Positions 11,221-25,300 are shown, counted from the first letter of the stretch. The stretch is 64,000 nt of DNA from Symsagittifera roscoffensis (GCF_963678635.1 NC_087063.1:78637617-78701616), one strand, 5' to 3'. Notes: a model not told the origin generated them from the sequence alone. Program-made: numbers and translations.

Positions 11221-12487
11221 CTTTTTGATTCTGAAGTATCCAAAATTTTCTTTAGTCTCAAATCCAATGTCATCCATTATATCCAGTTTTTTTAAAGTTC
11301 AATGTTATTAGTTTTTTTTGCCTTTTTTGTACTCCTTATCTTTTAGTGATATAAAAATTTGGATTCTTGCAATAGTAATTAAAAATTCAACCGAACTTTT
11401 TTTCAATCAGAAGTTGTCACGGATAGAAAGCGATGACTTCTCTCACCCTCGGAATGATGCTAAAAACTGGTTTAACAACATCATTTAAATCTTTTGATTG
11501 GTTGATTTGTTATAAACTTAAATTTTCTGGCTCCTACTGCTATTATACCCGAGAGGGAACGAAAGCGTGGGATGGTGAAATTCAGGTGTTTGAATCCCAC
11601 CGCCCACTACATGTTTTTTTAAACTGAAAATTATGCATTTCTAAAGATGTGTCCGCCTATCGTTTGTCAGATTATGTTTTAGGTTTCGGCTTACATTATG
11701 TCAGCTTAGTGGCCTCATATTGTTTCATTTAACCATAAATAAAGTTAAGAGTGTTTGTGTTTTGAGGGTGAGGGGGACTTAATTACACCAGCAAAGCTTG
11801 TGTTATATTACGAACTCTCTTTTTCTTCCAACCTCAGTCGCAAACGTTAGTGCTCTTTTTGAACGTGCTCTTTTATTGCACAGCCAATGCTAAGGATATT
11901 AACGCAGACTATTATATTACAAATAGCACTTTAGCTTTAAGGCATCATGGCTCTGTAGCGTAGAGGTAGGGAAGGAGACCAGCAGCAAAATAAGAGGGCT
12001 CGAACCTTGGCAGGGTCAGATGTTTTTATTGAAATTTTTCGTATACTAGTTGAAATGCGTCCGCTTTATAAATTGAGGCATGTTAGTTGGTAAGTTTCTT
12101 TTTTTTTCAAATTGACTGCTAATGCGTCATAACTGGCGTGCGTCACTTAGAAAATTTTGTATACTCAAAGTTTTACCCATTCAGTTTTTCCCATTAGCGT
12201 TATTGGTCATATTTTTGCTTGTGTATGCGAAGTGCAACTTCGTCTCTGTGTAATTTTTTAAAAGTCATGTTTTCTTGGTTTGTTTCGGCTTCGGTATTTT
12301 TGGCTTTGTTATCGCATGGTCGATTTTCTTCCGATGCTAATTTCACATTCTATTTTCTTGGCAGGTTTTTAAAAATAACAAATAGCCCCATTCATTATGA
12401 TAAATTTATTTTTTTTTCAACATTTTTGGTTTCTTTTCCGACTTAGCGGCTTGCTTGTTTTGTATCGCATGAGTCCTAACAAGTTCG
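11221..12487. other. Intergenic DNA with SINE fragments
   Basis: Holds the 3' region of the membrane-protein gene, a tRNA-like segment at about 11535-11612 (B-box-like GGTGTTTGAATCCCACC), and a second SINE at about 11800-12250. That SINE shows head 'cgaactctctttttcttccaacctcagtcgc', tRNA-like 11944-12022 with GGGCTCGAACC, and tail GAAGT-GCA-ACTTC at about 12227-12240 with CTCTGTGT. No gene seen. Confidence 0.5.
11800..12250 (+). repeat. tRNA-derived SINE
   Basis: Same head as the TOP3B-intron SINEs (taacctaactcgcaaa...-type sequence), then tRNA-like 11944-12022 and tail hairpin. In the tail the stem reads GCGAAGT/ACTTCG instead of GCGAAGC/GCTTCG, a paired change that keeps base pairing. Confidence 0.55.
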
Positions 12488-15160
12488 AGATTCCTTGGTA
12501 CTTGGCATGCTGGTAACGCTTTGCCTTTGCATTATAAGTTCTAGGGTTGAATCCTGGTCGGACCTTGTTTTTTCAGAATGTTTAAAAATGAAAAAAAAAA
12601 AACATTTCCAGTAAAACTTGATTTGTTGGACTTTGTTTATCTGCCCAAGGTTTGTAGCTTTAGTTACCACATCACTAATTTTTCTTTTGCTGCGAACGAG
12701 CTTCATGGTATCATGTTTATTTTTGTTCCAGATGAGAATTGATACTTTTTTAAGCTTTAAATAAAATGACTTTTTTTTCGGCTCAAATGGTGTCTGCTCA
12801 AAGATTGTCGGCTTTGTTTCCCCTTTGTAAGTGTTGTTACGTTGCTAAGTTAACTTTCAATTGTCTGGCTTGTCATGTTTTCGTAGAAAACAGGTATTAT
12901 GAAATTGTATGGGATCGGGTTTATTATTTTATCTTTTTCGAGACGCTTTGGAAAATCTTTCATTTCACGTAAAAACTCAAAAACTCTCCTATGGTATCAA
13001 GATGAAAACAGCATGTCTACCTGCGTGTCTGAATACTCTCTTTTTTACTTAAGCCATCTGTCTACAGCCCTCTGTCTACAGAAAAAGTCTGTGGGGGAGT
13101 ATTTAACCCATATTTTGGATTTTTTGTTCAAAAACTGCCCTTATATCTTAGGTCTGTTCAATAGCTATACTGAGCGTTGAAAAACTACCCTGCATCAGGG
13201 TCTACGCCAATTTTGTTCTGTACTTTTAAACATATGGCACTCGTAAAAGGCAAAATTTTGATTGTTTTTTGAATTTTTTTGACTTTTCTCAGAAACTAAC
13301 CTCCCAAATCTGAGAGTGTGGTTTCAAGAGAGATGTCCGGTAGTCATTAGCTCCCATGAGCTAGCGGCTACTCACAATTCTTGAACTCGAAAATTTATGG
13401 CGCTCAGAAAAGTCGAAGTTTTGATTTTTTTGACAGTTTTTTTTTTAACTTTGAGTTTTCTCGAAAAAACTAACCCATATCTGAGCTGTTGGGTTCGATG
13501 CAAAGAAAAGTTGTGTGCAGCTGCTTTTCATACGCGATTAATCCAAAATTTTGATTTCTGAAGTTTGATCTAACTGTCAAAATTTAGATTTTTTTAACAT
13601 AAGCGACTACGCCTTAATTTTTTTTACACAAAAATCTATGATTCTCAAAAATGTCAGATATTTGATTTAAGGACCGATTTCTTTCGATAACTGTCCTGAA
13701 AAATCTAATATCATAGGTTTAATCGAAACAAGAGGATATTGAAAGTATACCTTCATAATTGACTACGCTCAAGTTATTTGCGAAAACAGTTATTTGACCG
13801 TCTTTTGGAAACTTTTTGACTTCACTCGAAAACTACCGCGCTAATTCTAGATAATTATCATGCCTAATCTGATATCATAGGTTTAATCGACACAGCAGGT
13901 TGTTGAAAACTTACGTTTATAATTTGCTACGCCCAGTTTTTTAAGAAAAGTTTCAGCTTTCAAACAAGCGAAAGTTTTGGAAGTTTTTTTACTATGCTCA
14001 AAAATTACTGGGCCAGTTCTCAGGTTAAGTTTTCAATCGAGAAACCTGGTTTTGGGAATTTTTAGTTTAGAGACCACGACCTGCTTTTGCAGTAAAATGT
14101 TTTGGATTTCGGTGAATCAATTTTTTGAACCTAGAACCGTCTGAGAAATTTTTTGAGTTTTCCTAAAAACTACCCTAGCAAAACTGAGTTGACAAGTTAA
14201 TCGAAAGAAGCGGTTGCGAGAGTTCTTGCTGCTTTTTTCACTTATTTGAGTAGAGAAACATTTAAGGTTATGGGAGAAGTCCATTTTCTCAAATAACGCA
14301 TATCATCCCGCATTAATATAACAAATTCAAATAATATCAAATGCTTACCTCCAGACTTAGCTTGACCTTAGTTGTTTTTTGTCGAGACTATGAAGAGTTT
14401 AGTTCTCCTAGTTTTTTTTCAACGTTTTTCTTTTTTTCCGATTTATATGATTTTTATGTTGGTGTTGTAACTCGAGTGTGCAAAGTTCCGCTTCGCCTCT
14501 ATGTGAGATTATATCATAGCCGAATCCCAAATTTCGTTGGCAAGAATTACTTAGATATATTTGGAAAACGAATAGCTAAGAATATTAACTGGTATGTTTT
14601 TGGTCTATTTTACGGTTTTATTGAACTCGTTCAAGCAAAACCAACCCGTTCATTTTAATAACGAGACCAAGTGTCCTCCTTGGTTTTTAAAAGTCGAAGA
14701 ACGTAGTTCAGACTCTTATATAGATCGCAATTTTTTTTCGTTTTTTTTTTCAGGAACTCCCGCTCAAGTAAATATTTTCGTGGTTTAACTTAAGATTATT
14801 TTAAGTTCACTCATTTCCTTTGTTAAAAGGAAGGCAAACTCCACTTTCGAGCAGCGAAAGTGTAAAGGTCACAAAAATATGATCGACGGGTAATTTCGAA
14901 GTTGAATTATAATTTCTCAGCGAAATGAAATTTTTACTTTTGATCAGGTTATCTCAAATTGGGTTTATTTTATCAAAAGTGTCAATCAAAAATTGTTCTA
15001 GAAATTCTAATTGCTTCAAGTTCATCTATATTTCTATCAGAAAATGAAAATTGAGATTTTTTCAAAAAACAATTCAGTGTTTTTTCTGTTAACGCGTTGA
15101 TTGACTCTTTTTTCCAACTGTTTGTTGGTTATGTTTAAATATTTTAAAACTTAACTTAAA
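12488..15160 (+). repeat. Long tRNA-headed composite repeat (copy 2)
   Basis: tRNA-like head 12488-12570 (B-box-like AGGGTTGAATCCTGG), one 150-bp module (12620-12800), the 'gtatgggatcggg...gagacgctt' block (about 12905-12950), then at least seven degenerate units with 'gaaaactaccctgc' near 13179, 13302, 13460, 13692, 13820, 13998 and 14164. The tail has a degenerate hairpin near 14485 (GCAAAGT-TCC-GCTTCGC), 'gactcttatatag' near 14710, and 'aaggaaggcaaactcc'. It runs to the 'attgttctagaaattc' segment near 15000. Block order equals copy 1 at 1795-5260. It has no coding capacity. Confidence 0.6.
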
Positions 15161-15431
15161 AAAGCAAGTAACCAAGTTTCTTGACAAAGACCTTCCCTCC
15201 AATGTTTTCTCTATCCCTCCTTCCAAAGGTGACCCCCTCAGAAAAATCCCTCCCCACAATTACCCGCAGCAAGTTTTCCCAACTCAGTTCCGACGAGAGC
15301 CGTCTTTTAAACAGTTACGTTGAAGACTAGACAGCTCCATTTTTCTCACTTTGCACAACCTGCTCACTTGCAACTCCTTAATTTGTAAATTTTTCAATTT
15401 TTCCCTAAACCCTTCCCTACTTACCCCCGCA

Positions 15432-15557
15432 GATCTGTGGCTTCGGCCGGTGGATCCCGCTATTTTTCTGGACCTGAAGACATACAAGTTCAACCCGACC
15501 CGGGCAAACACTAGAACAGTTAATTTCGAAGTTTTAAGACAATTCAGAGCCATCTAG
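15432..15557 (+). CDS. Possible orphan terminal exon, unknown gene
   Basis: A pyrimidine-rich tract and CCCCGCAG precede an open, less AT-rich stretch that encodes 41 residues (LWLRPVDPAIFLDLKTYKFN... ending QFRAI) and a TAG stop. Its composition resembles the true exons of this window rather than the background. I could not find a convincing partner exon upstream. The neighbouring stretch 15265-15330 is also GC-richer and follows another CCCGCAG, so it might be a second exon. Alternatively the whole 15180-15560 block is non-coding, for example a promoter-proximal region of TOP3B. No family recognised. Confidence 0.3.
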   Translation, partial: DLWLRPVDPAIFLDLKTYKFNPTRANTRTVNFEVLRQFRAI

Positions 15558-15654
15558 CGTGAAATCGGTTCCTCGTTAAATCAAATATACCCTATAAAAT
15601 AATATCATGATTCTCTTAGATCTGCGATATGTTCTGCAAATATAATTGGTTTTA

Positions 15655-15740
15655 AAGTGGTTATGGCGTAGAGGTAACGTATGGCTAGTTGGGGAGCAAA
15701 ACAAAGATTGTTGAACCTGGAAAGGAACACGTTTTCTTGT
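15655..15740 (+). repeat. tRNA-like segment
   Basis: GTTATGGCGTAGAGGTAACG looks like an A-box region and ATTGTTGAACCTGG like a weak B-box. It resembles the head at 11944-12022 ('gtagcgtagaggtagg'). Probably an old SINE head between the possible orphan exon and TOP3B. Confidence 0.4.
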
Positions 15741-16351
15741 TTGTTATGTTAAAAATATCTCTGATAAGGCGAAACATTAGCGCTGTCCATTCAGTACTTG
15801 AGCAGTTCTGAGATTTTTGCCTCTGAGGTTTTCTCTGATCAGAGCAAAATTGGCGCTGCTCAGAATCTGGTTGAGCTAGATTTTCACTGAAACATTGCAG
15901 AGCAGCAGTGAAAGCTGCGAGACCATTCCGTTCAACTTCCTCAGTAAATAATTATGAATTGAGTTCGAAAAGTCTCAGCTATTTTTGAGCCGCGTGACTC
16001 TACTCATTCAGATTTAAATCTTCGGTCTAAATCGTCTTAAAATTAAATTTCCTGATAAATTTTCTCAAACCTGCTAATTAGAAGCGTTTGTCGATAAATA
16101 ACTGAAAACAATTGTCTCAATTTTCAGATAGGTGAAACAATGATTGTTATGATACATTTCGATTAACTGTCTGAATTTAAACGTGGCCTATACCACGGTG
16201 AAAACATGGATCACACTGGAACACATCGAGGAAAAGCTTTACTTATAACAACAGATTATCCGTGAAACTGAAACTTTGAAATTGAGCGTTGCTGAAAAAA
16301 AGAATCCTGAATTACAATAATAAGTTGACGAGAAAGTAAAAAAACTCAAAT

Positions 16352-19300
16352 ATGTCATCAGTTGGAGTGCTGATGGTCGCTGAGAAGCCATCACTAGCCG
16401 AAAGCATTGCTCAGATTCTATCAGGAAAGAGTTCTCACAGTCGAAAAGCAATAACAAAAGCTACGCAAGTTCACGAGTGGGGTTCGAACTCGTTTCCTGC
16501 GCTTGGAAGTCGCGTGGCGGGAAGACACAACTTCCGCTACAAGATGACTTCAGTCTGTGGTCACGTGAACAGCATTGATTTCCCGCCAAAATTCAACAAC
16601 TGGGATAAAGTGGCGCCTGAGAGTCTGTTTGAGGCCCCTTGTGTAAAAAAAGAAGCTAACCCGAAGTTAAACATGGTCCATCATTTGGCAAATGAGGTCA
16701 GCAGTTTAATGGAAGCGTTGAATCAGGTTTTAAGAGGCACGTCACTTGTATTGTAAAGGCTACCCGGACTGTACAGCTTCTGGCTTTTTTTATAAGTTCC
16801 TGGTCCTGCGCAATGCAGGACCAACCGTGGGGGAGGTTGATGTCATCCATTTCGCCGCCGCCGATCCCATCCGGTGGGACCCCTCCAACCGGCTTCTGGC
16901 TTGTCAGAAACGAGGGATCTTCTCAAATATTTGGGAAATATTTGAGAAAATTGAATAAGAAAATATCCTGCTTCAATGTCGTCAAAACAAGTCTTGATCT
17001 TTAGCGAACAATGCAAGACATACCTAGTTTTTTTGGAAATTTTCTCTAGACCACATTTTTTGGACTAGATTTCGAAGAGTTTGATTAATAATGTAACTTA
17101 CATGGTGAGTTTATTATCTCGTAACTGTAGAAAATGTGTAATTACTTGAAATTTGAGTGATGGCTTTTAGGCGCGTGGCTGTTCTCTGCTGGTGTTGTGG
17201 CTGGACTGTGACAAGGAGGGAGAGAATATCTGCTACGAGGTGATAGAGGCGGTGGAGAAGAGCATGAATCTGCATGACAAGAGGAGCAGTCCCTTCCCCC
17301 AACTCATCTTCAGGGCCAAGTTCTCTGCCATCACTGCACAGGAAATTAACCAGGTTGATGGAGTGAACTTATTTTTTTCTCTTAAGAATTGACTTTTTTT
17401 ATCTTGAGGAGCAATCTGCTCAATGATTTTTTAATTTTGATTTTACACAAAAATAATATTCATCTGAAAGTGTAGATGCTTCGATATATTTACATATAAA
17501 GATTAGATTGTATGTTTTAAAATATAGCAAGTGTAATTTATTTTAAGGCCTTCGCCACCCTGGGTGAACCGAACTATCTGGAGTCGTTGAGTGTGGACGC
17601 GAGACAAGAACTGGACTTGAGAGTGGGATGTGCCTTCACTAGATTCCAGACCAAGTTCTTCCAGGGCAAGTACGGGGACCTGGACTCGAACTTGATCTCC
17701 TTCGGACCCTGTCAGACCCCCACTTTGGGATTCTGTGTGCAGAGACATGATCAGGTATACTAAATCAAGTCAGCGTTTTTTTTCTTGTTTTCGTATCTAA
17801 GGCTTTACTGCTAATCAAAATAGGTTATGAATAAGCAAGGTTATGAAAAAAATAAGAAAAAGCAAGGCTATGAAAAGTAAGTTAAGAAAAAACCAGATAG
17901 AACTTCTCGCTCATGAGGCCAGTTATCCAGAAACTCTTCACTGTTATGATAGATGCTTAGGTATGTTTATCGTGCTGTTCCAGATCCAGTCTTTCAAGCC
18001 GGAGGCATTCTGGACCCTGGACGTGACGTGTGACAATCGGAGGGTGAAGTGGAGTCGGGTGCGCAGCTTCGACCGCGAAGTCATCCTCTCCTTCTTCAAC
18101 GAAATCAAAAACGAAAAAGAAGCTTACGTTGTAAGTGAGGAAATCTCGGACAACTCATAGGAGCATCAAACCGAAAATTAATCTTATTTTCAGCTTCTGA
18201 GTCACTTTTCAGCCTGTTAGAAGATCCTTGCTATTTTCAAGCATTTTTTCTACATCTGATGCTCAAAATTGTAGGCCACGTAAATTTAAAGGGAAATGTT
18301 TGCGGCTCTTAAATAAAGAAAATACAGTTGTCAATCGTAACCCAGGATTGTGTAAAATGATGTAGTTTGTGATTAGTTAAGCGTGGACACGAAAGAAGGC
18401 TCTAAGAAGAAACCGCTGCCTCTGAACACGACTGAGATGCTGAGGTCTGCCTCCTCTGGACTGGGCATGAGTCCCCACCAGACAATGGCAGTGGCGGAGA
18501 GACTGTACACTCAGGGCTTCATCAGCTACCCGAGGACGGAGACCACATCATACCCTGCCTCTTTCGATCTTAAAGGTTAGTTTTGATATGTATTGCTGTG
18601 CTATGAATAATATTGCTATGCGAAGAATTGTCGCTTTTTTGAAATGCCACCAATATTCGCCTGCGACCAATTGTAGCGTGCGATGAATCGTCATCTCGTG
18701 CAGTTTTGATGGTCTTGCGTTTTACTTGAAATAGCCAGTGTTTTGCTTCTGACTACCAGATTTTTTTTTTACCGCAGGGTTGATCTCGTCGGTTTAGCAC
18801 CACCTGACCACCAAACACCTCCCACATCGTTTCTTTTTCCAATTTCCCCCTCTATATACGCTAGCGAGTAGCGTAGTGTATTAGTTCGAACTTTCTTTTT
18901 TTTCTAACCGAACTCGCAAATAAAAGTGTTCCTTAAAAGTGTGGCACTTATTTGGTGGCACTTTTGCTATAATCGCGATCTGTAGCATTGAAAATTTCAT
19001 AGTATCTGTTCTCTGCTTTATTTGTGACTATTGATTGTTATTTATTAATCGTCTTTGGCTGAGTCGGTAGTGCGTGATTATCATAATCTCTAGTTCGCCG
19101 ATCGAATCCGTGGAGTAGCCGAATTTCTTATTTCTTTGAGGCTTTTTTCTACTTTTTATTGGGCTTCGTAAAGCTGCTTCTTGCTATTGTGTGCAAAGCG
19201 AAACTTAGCCTCTTTGTTTAAATATTTTACTCTTGATTTTTGATTTGCTAACTCCATTTTTTTAAAGTTTTTTGTCGTTCTTACTGTTTTTTTGCAGTTT

Positions 19301-22300
19301 TTACCGTTTTTTTTCAATTAATAGGTTTAATCGGGTTGCTAGGTTTTGGCTTAATGATTTTCCATCATTTTGTCTAATCCACTCACATAAAATTAGTTTT
19401 TATAGCAATGATATGTTTGGTATGCTTTATTGGTGGCTTTTGTATACATAATTTAAGCGCACGCCGCGGAGATAGGAGAACGGTAGAATCGCAATATCTG
19501 GTTAGGCAGTTCGTTTCCAGCAATTAGCATTTTTTTGAAAGCTTTTTTGAATTTTCTGTCCTTAATTCTTTTTTTTAAATGTTTTTCGGGCCACTTTTTT
19601 TGCAAGTTTTTGACTCCTTTAAAAACCTTGTTTTACATTTTTTTTATTTACAAGCATCTGTTGTAGTTTGCTTTTTCTCTCCAGGTACAGTTGATTTACT
19701 AAATCGAGGAGAGACCTTCAAGTCTGTGATAGACACCATCAAACTAGTCGGCCCAGGAAATAACATGAGCAAGCCCAGGAAAGGCAGTGATCATGGTGAC
19801 CATCCACCTATTACCCCAACACGAAGTGCCTCGCCCGCCCAGGTAAGATCAAGTTGAGAAAATGACAGTCTTTACGAGTTTTCGATGGTGTAGAAATTGA
19901 AACATTCAATAACAACTTTTATGGTGTTTGGTGTGATTCATAGAATAAATTTTTGTTTTGGAAAAAACTAGAACATTTTTCTGAATGGGTAGCTGAACCA
20001 ATTCTTCAACAGTCTGTAGTCTGCCCCTAATCGCATTAAACATGATAAATAAAGTATCCTACTTTTTTAACACTTCATTTTTACGCCACCTCTTTTTGAC
20101 TCGTTTTAATCACAAAGGATACTCCATGATAGTATGATTCGTGCTGTTTTGAAGACGTGAAAGCTATTTTTTTAGGTAGGAGGTGGTGAAGCGTGGAAGC
20201 TCTACGACTTCATAGTGCGAACTTTCCTCGGTTCTGTGTCGCCCGATCTGCTCTACCTACAGACCACTATCAAGTACAAAGTGGGCTCTGAGCTATTCGC
20301 CGCGTCGGGAAAACAAGTATATAATTGCAAATAATATTTTATTTTTTGTTGGCGGAAACATAATGGCAGCTTTTGCCATTCGAATAAGTCTAAATCATAA
20401 TATGTCTGAATAAATGCTTTAGCAGAAACTTTTCCAATACTGACAGAAATTGATCAAATACTTGGTTTTCTTATTTTGTTGATAGTAAATAGGCCTGAAA
20501 CCCGAAGTTTCGGGATTTTTGCATTTCGTTTTTCCTGTCTAGTTAATGGATATTTTCATGAAATAATCAATATCTCATTATTTTCTTCAGGAATTGGACC
20601 CTGGATTTACAGTAGCCATGCCCTGGCACGCCCTTAAGTCTTCAGGCGGTGGATCAGCCGCGGATGGAGACGATGAAGACGCAGTGTTGACTATGTCGGA
20701 GTCTGTGAAGCCAGGCCAGAAGGTGAAGGTACAGGAAGTGTCTCTGGGAGAACACCAGACTGGACCCCCTGACTACCTTACAGAGAGTGATATAATTACC
20801 TTGATGGAAAAACATGCTATTGGTAGGTCCATTCAAGGCTCATCGCCTTTTTCCCAATTTTTTCATATTCCTACGCAAATAAAAGTGCTTTTTGGTGGCA
20901 CTTTTGAATCGGTAGGGTGCTGTAGCAGTATACTATCATATGTGCTTTGACATTTGATTAGTAAAAAGTTAACACAGCTGATGCATTTTTATTCATCAAA
21001 TGAACAGAAAAAAGTTATTTGTTTTAGACAGCAGTACAATGATGCGAAGACAAGGAATATGAATTGATGGGCTCAAATCGGTTTTTAAGAAGCTGATGAC
21101 TTTAAATTAATGTTTATGCCGCGAAAAAATCACAACCTAAAGAATTGAAAGAGTTAATTGGTCCGGCGGCAAAAAATAGTTGAATCTGTTATAAAGATAC
21201 ATGCATTGAAAAGTTTTTCGGCGCTTATGCCAGAAGGTTGGAAAAAATTTAAAAAGTTTATTCTTGGATCAGATGCATGGATCGGAGCAATCATTTCCAA
21301 AACTTTTTTTTGGAAAAATTATCATCCGAAATATTTTTCGGAAAATTTTTTGCTGGAAAATTTCCAAAAGATTTTTGCTGGAAAAATTCTCTACGCTCAT
21401 TTATCATCCGTGTGAACTTTCTCGTACATATTTAGCCGGTTTGCTCACCTACCTAGCATTTTTTTCTTGTTAACAAAGTTATGTATGCCTTTATGGCTAA
21501 ATGCGTGGTTTTTTTGTTATAAAGAACAAAATTTCTCTAAATTATAACACATGGGAGCTTACGAGCATTATGTCATACTGCGATTTTTTCTTCAAATCCA
21601 GGTCACTAAAAAATGCTCTTGCTGCATAGCATTATGCAGTTCAATAGCTTGTGTTTTGGCTTTATGATTGGCTGTTGTTTCATTTCTGTGAGCGTTCTTG
21701 GCATAGTTGCAAAGGGCAGCCGAGTTGGATGCTCAATGCCCGTGGTTTGATTCCGGTAGAGGGTACTCTTTCTGAATGCGGAAATTCTTTTGTTTCTGAA
21801 AGCTTATTTCTCCCCTAATTTTTTTTTGTTATTTTGAAGCCCCCGTTTGTCGTTTTTTTTGTTTTTGTAAAATTCCTGGTTGATAGAAACAAATATCATA
21901 AAAGTGTATGGGATCGGGTGTTTTTTGAAACATTTTGAAAGATTTTTCACCTTTTTAATTTTTCTCAAAAACCACCCTGCTGATTTGAAACACAGATGAA
22001 CCAAAAGAAAATCAGCTCCTCTGTGTGCCTTTTCTCTCTTTTCAACTTACTCCACTCCGTACGGCCTTGGGAAGAAGGTTCAATTCCAAAGAACTTCTGA
22101 CTTTTTTGTAGCTTTTGTCCGTTTTCTCTGAAACGCCATTGCTAATTTTGAGATTAAAGGTAGGCTCCTATTTACCCTGCATAAGCGTCTATTCCGTTAT
22201 TCTATTAAGTCAACCGCCATGGACTTGAGAATAAAGTCTAATTTTTGACAGTTTGACCGTTTTCCGGCCTTATATCTGTTTTACGAAAACGACCTGGCCA

Positions 22301-25300
22301 ATTGTGAGATTAAGGGTTCAATCAAATCAACGGGTTTTGGGGATCATTTGTCCGTGTTGTTCTCAGAATTGGTTCGGTCGTTTCGTGCCCAAAATCCCTT
22401 GGAGCTGAATCTTCCCACGGTTGTAGGAAGTCGTTAAGGTAAAGATAGACTAGCGAAAAAATGCAGGAACACAGAGGAGAATTTGATTTTTAATTTTTTT
22501 GATACGCTCCTGAAAATGTTTTCTTAAAACCCAGTGCCGATTTCCATCAAAGTGTGATACTTATGGAAAAATCAGATTCTCATGTGTGCCTGCTTAATCA
22601 GCTATGATCTCTTTACTGTGCCCCAGTCAGTCGCTACGGCCGTGGGAAGGTCCACTTCTAAGGTACCGATGGTCCCTTTTTGGCTTATCCATTTTCGTTG
22701 AAACGACACTGTCAATTCTGAGATTAATTTTCAATTGAAACAACAGGTTGTAGAGGCCTCTTTTAGATAATCAGCGTCTCCCTAATTTTGGTAGGTATTG
22801 TTCGATATGGTTTTATGAAAACAACAAAAACAACATTCAAGTGTAAATCTTCTGGCAGTCACTTTCTTGGGTTGTTATGAGTTGAACTGAACAACTGTAC
22901 TTCTTTTGGAAATGTGTCTCATTTTTCTGCTACTTTAGGCACTGATGCAAGTATCCCTGTGCATATCAAGAACATCTGCGATAGGAATTACGTCACAGTG
23001 TCTACAGCGGGAGGAGGATCCAGGAAACTTGTGCCCACCAATTTGGGAATAGTACTCGTGCACGGATACCAAAAGGTAAGGGATGCTACTAAAGTGATGC
23101 TAATTAGATAAGAGGGGGAGGGGGTAGATAATTTAAGATTGAAAATTTTATTTTAACTGAAGTTCAACCAAAAATGAATGTTCAGTCGGTAAAATCTGCG
23201 AAAAAGCACTTCTGAGTCTTAAATGAAGCTCTCAACTTTGATTCTCTTAGATTTAAATTGAATACTCCGACGAGTACTTCAAATATCCAGCAGAAGACAA
23301 TGTTGAAATACTACTTTATTTGCAAATCGTACCTTCTGATCTTGTACTTCAATTTCATTCAACCTGCTCTGTTTTTCTAGATCGACTATGAGCTTGTGTC
23401 CCCCCGAATGCGAGGTGCGATGGAGGGGGAGCTGAACCGAATAGCGAGTGGGGAGAGTGATTTTAAAGGGGTAGTGGAACATTTTGTGGAGATATACAGA
23501 CGGAAGTTCATGTTTTTCACCTCCATGATACAGAACCTGGACCAGTTGTTTGAGGCGAACTTCACCACTTTAGCCCAAACCGGAAGACCACACACGAGGT
23601 AAATAATAGAAATAAAATAATTTTTATATTAATTTTAATAAATTAGGCCTTAACCCGTATTATTGGGGCTTCGGTTTCTTTTATTACAAAAATAATCGTC
23701 AAAGTTAAGTTTTTTTGGACTTTTTTAACTTGACAGTTTTTGCTTAGGGAATGACTTATGATTTTGAATCTTCCTTTTTGCCTTATAAAAAACAGTTTAA
23801 AACTATGCTATCTGATCTCCGCATGTGTTGAAACTTATGTATCGTCTCAAAGTGTCGAAAAAATGATTTTGTTTGAAGATAACAAATGTCATTAGTTTTA
23901 TTTCGATCACTTCACCTATAGTTTTTAGCGAAAATTTGCTTAGCTAGAATTCATAGAAAGAACCATTATACGGAGTTAAGTGTGATATGCTATAAAAGCT
24001 CTCTCAGCTAGATACCTATATTGGAAACTCGCTTGGGTTTCTTGTTTTGTTTAATTTTGACAGTTCTCTCTCTGTGTTTAGATGTGGTAAGTGCAACCGG
24101 TACCTGAAGTTGATAGAGTCCCGCCCCACCCGACTGCATTGTGGTACATGTAGAGACACCTACAACATCCCTCAGAATGGGGCAGTGCGCATACACAAGG
24201 ACTACAGGTCACTATTACTCCAGTCTGCGAACTGTCCCAACCCCAAGCTGGCTCCTTTATCTATTTTTACTACATTACAGAGCGAAGTTTAATACTGCGA
24301 AGCACCTTTTTTCCAACCTAAGTCGCAATTTAAAAAAGTGCTCATTTGGTGACTTTAGTAAGGTATGGAGGTAAGGTATATTTCCAACCATTGGCAATTT
24401 AACAACATCTGTAGCTGCTTAATTTGTGGCTAGTGTCTGGCTACTTTCGAGCGATTGTTTCGCAGAGGCGAGGACGTGAAACTACTTATCTAAATGTCGC
24501 AGATTTAACTCGGGAACATTGAAATAAATTAATTTTTAGTTTGTCGGTATTTTTGCTGCACAGTAGGCAATTTAATAGCAGCTAGCTGCTTTATTGAAAG
24601 ATTGTTAGTAGTTTGTGGAGCAGGCGCGAGGACGTGGGACGCATAATCTCCAGGTCGACTGTTCTATTCCGGCACTGCAACAATTTTTATTTTTCAAGGC
24701 GTATTTTTTCCTTTGTTTCAATATTTTTGCCTTTCTAGAGCTACTGTTTGCCGTTTTCTTGCTTCTTTATGGAAAGTGCAGCTTCGCCTCTGTGTAGGAT
24801 CATTTAGCTTTTTATTTACACTGCAATTTAACGAGCCTTGTATGCCTTTATTCTTTTTTCCAATCCAAGTCGCAATTATTGGTGCCCCTTTTGACAGCAT
24901 GTGATTTACGGCTTGTTGATAGCATGTGCTTTGATATTCCATTAGTAATAAATTAACACAGTTGATGCATTTTTAATTCATCAAAAGCGAAAAAAAAAAG
25001 CTTTTTGTTTCAAACAACAGTACACACATAAAAACTGGAAATCAGAATTTTTTCCCTCTCAATATCGCAATTTTTTATGAAATTCATAATTTATGCATAA
25101 TTTGGCTTTATGTGTTCCAATTTTTCTACATCCAAAGTTAGTGTGGATGCCTTCAGTTTGTTATATTCCAAATTATTAAATGTAAAAGTGTGCCTATTTT
25201 TAGTTGGTGCGTTTTGTGGTGCATACCAGTTGCAATTTATTATCAATTGTAGCTGCTTAAATTTTGCTAGTGTTGGTAAATTGTCAAGAGCCCGTGGCGG

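Noticed and set aside
12899-13180. 93-residue frame in composite repeat copy 2
   Set aside because: The homologous stretch in copy 1 (3514-3798) does not conserve the protein; frame changes show no coding constraint.
18381-18382. TOP3B exon 5 starting at 18382
   Set aside because: Shifts the frame by one base; the AG six bases upstream keeps it.
19040-19120. Functional tRNA gene
   Set aside because: Good A- and B-box-like sequences, but no consistent cloverleaf and a SINE context.
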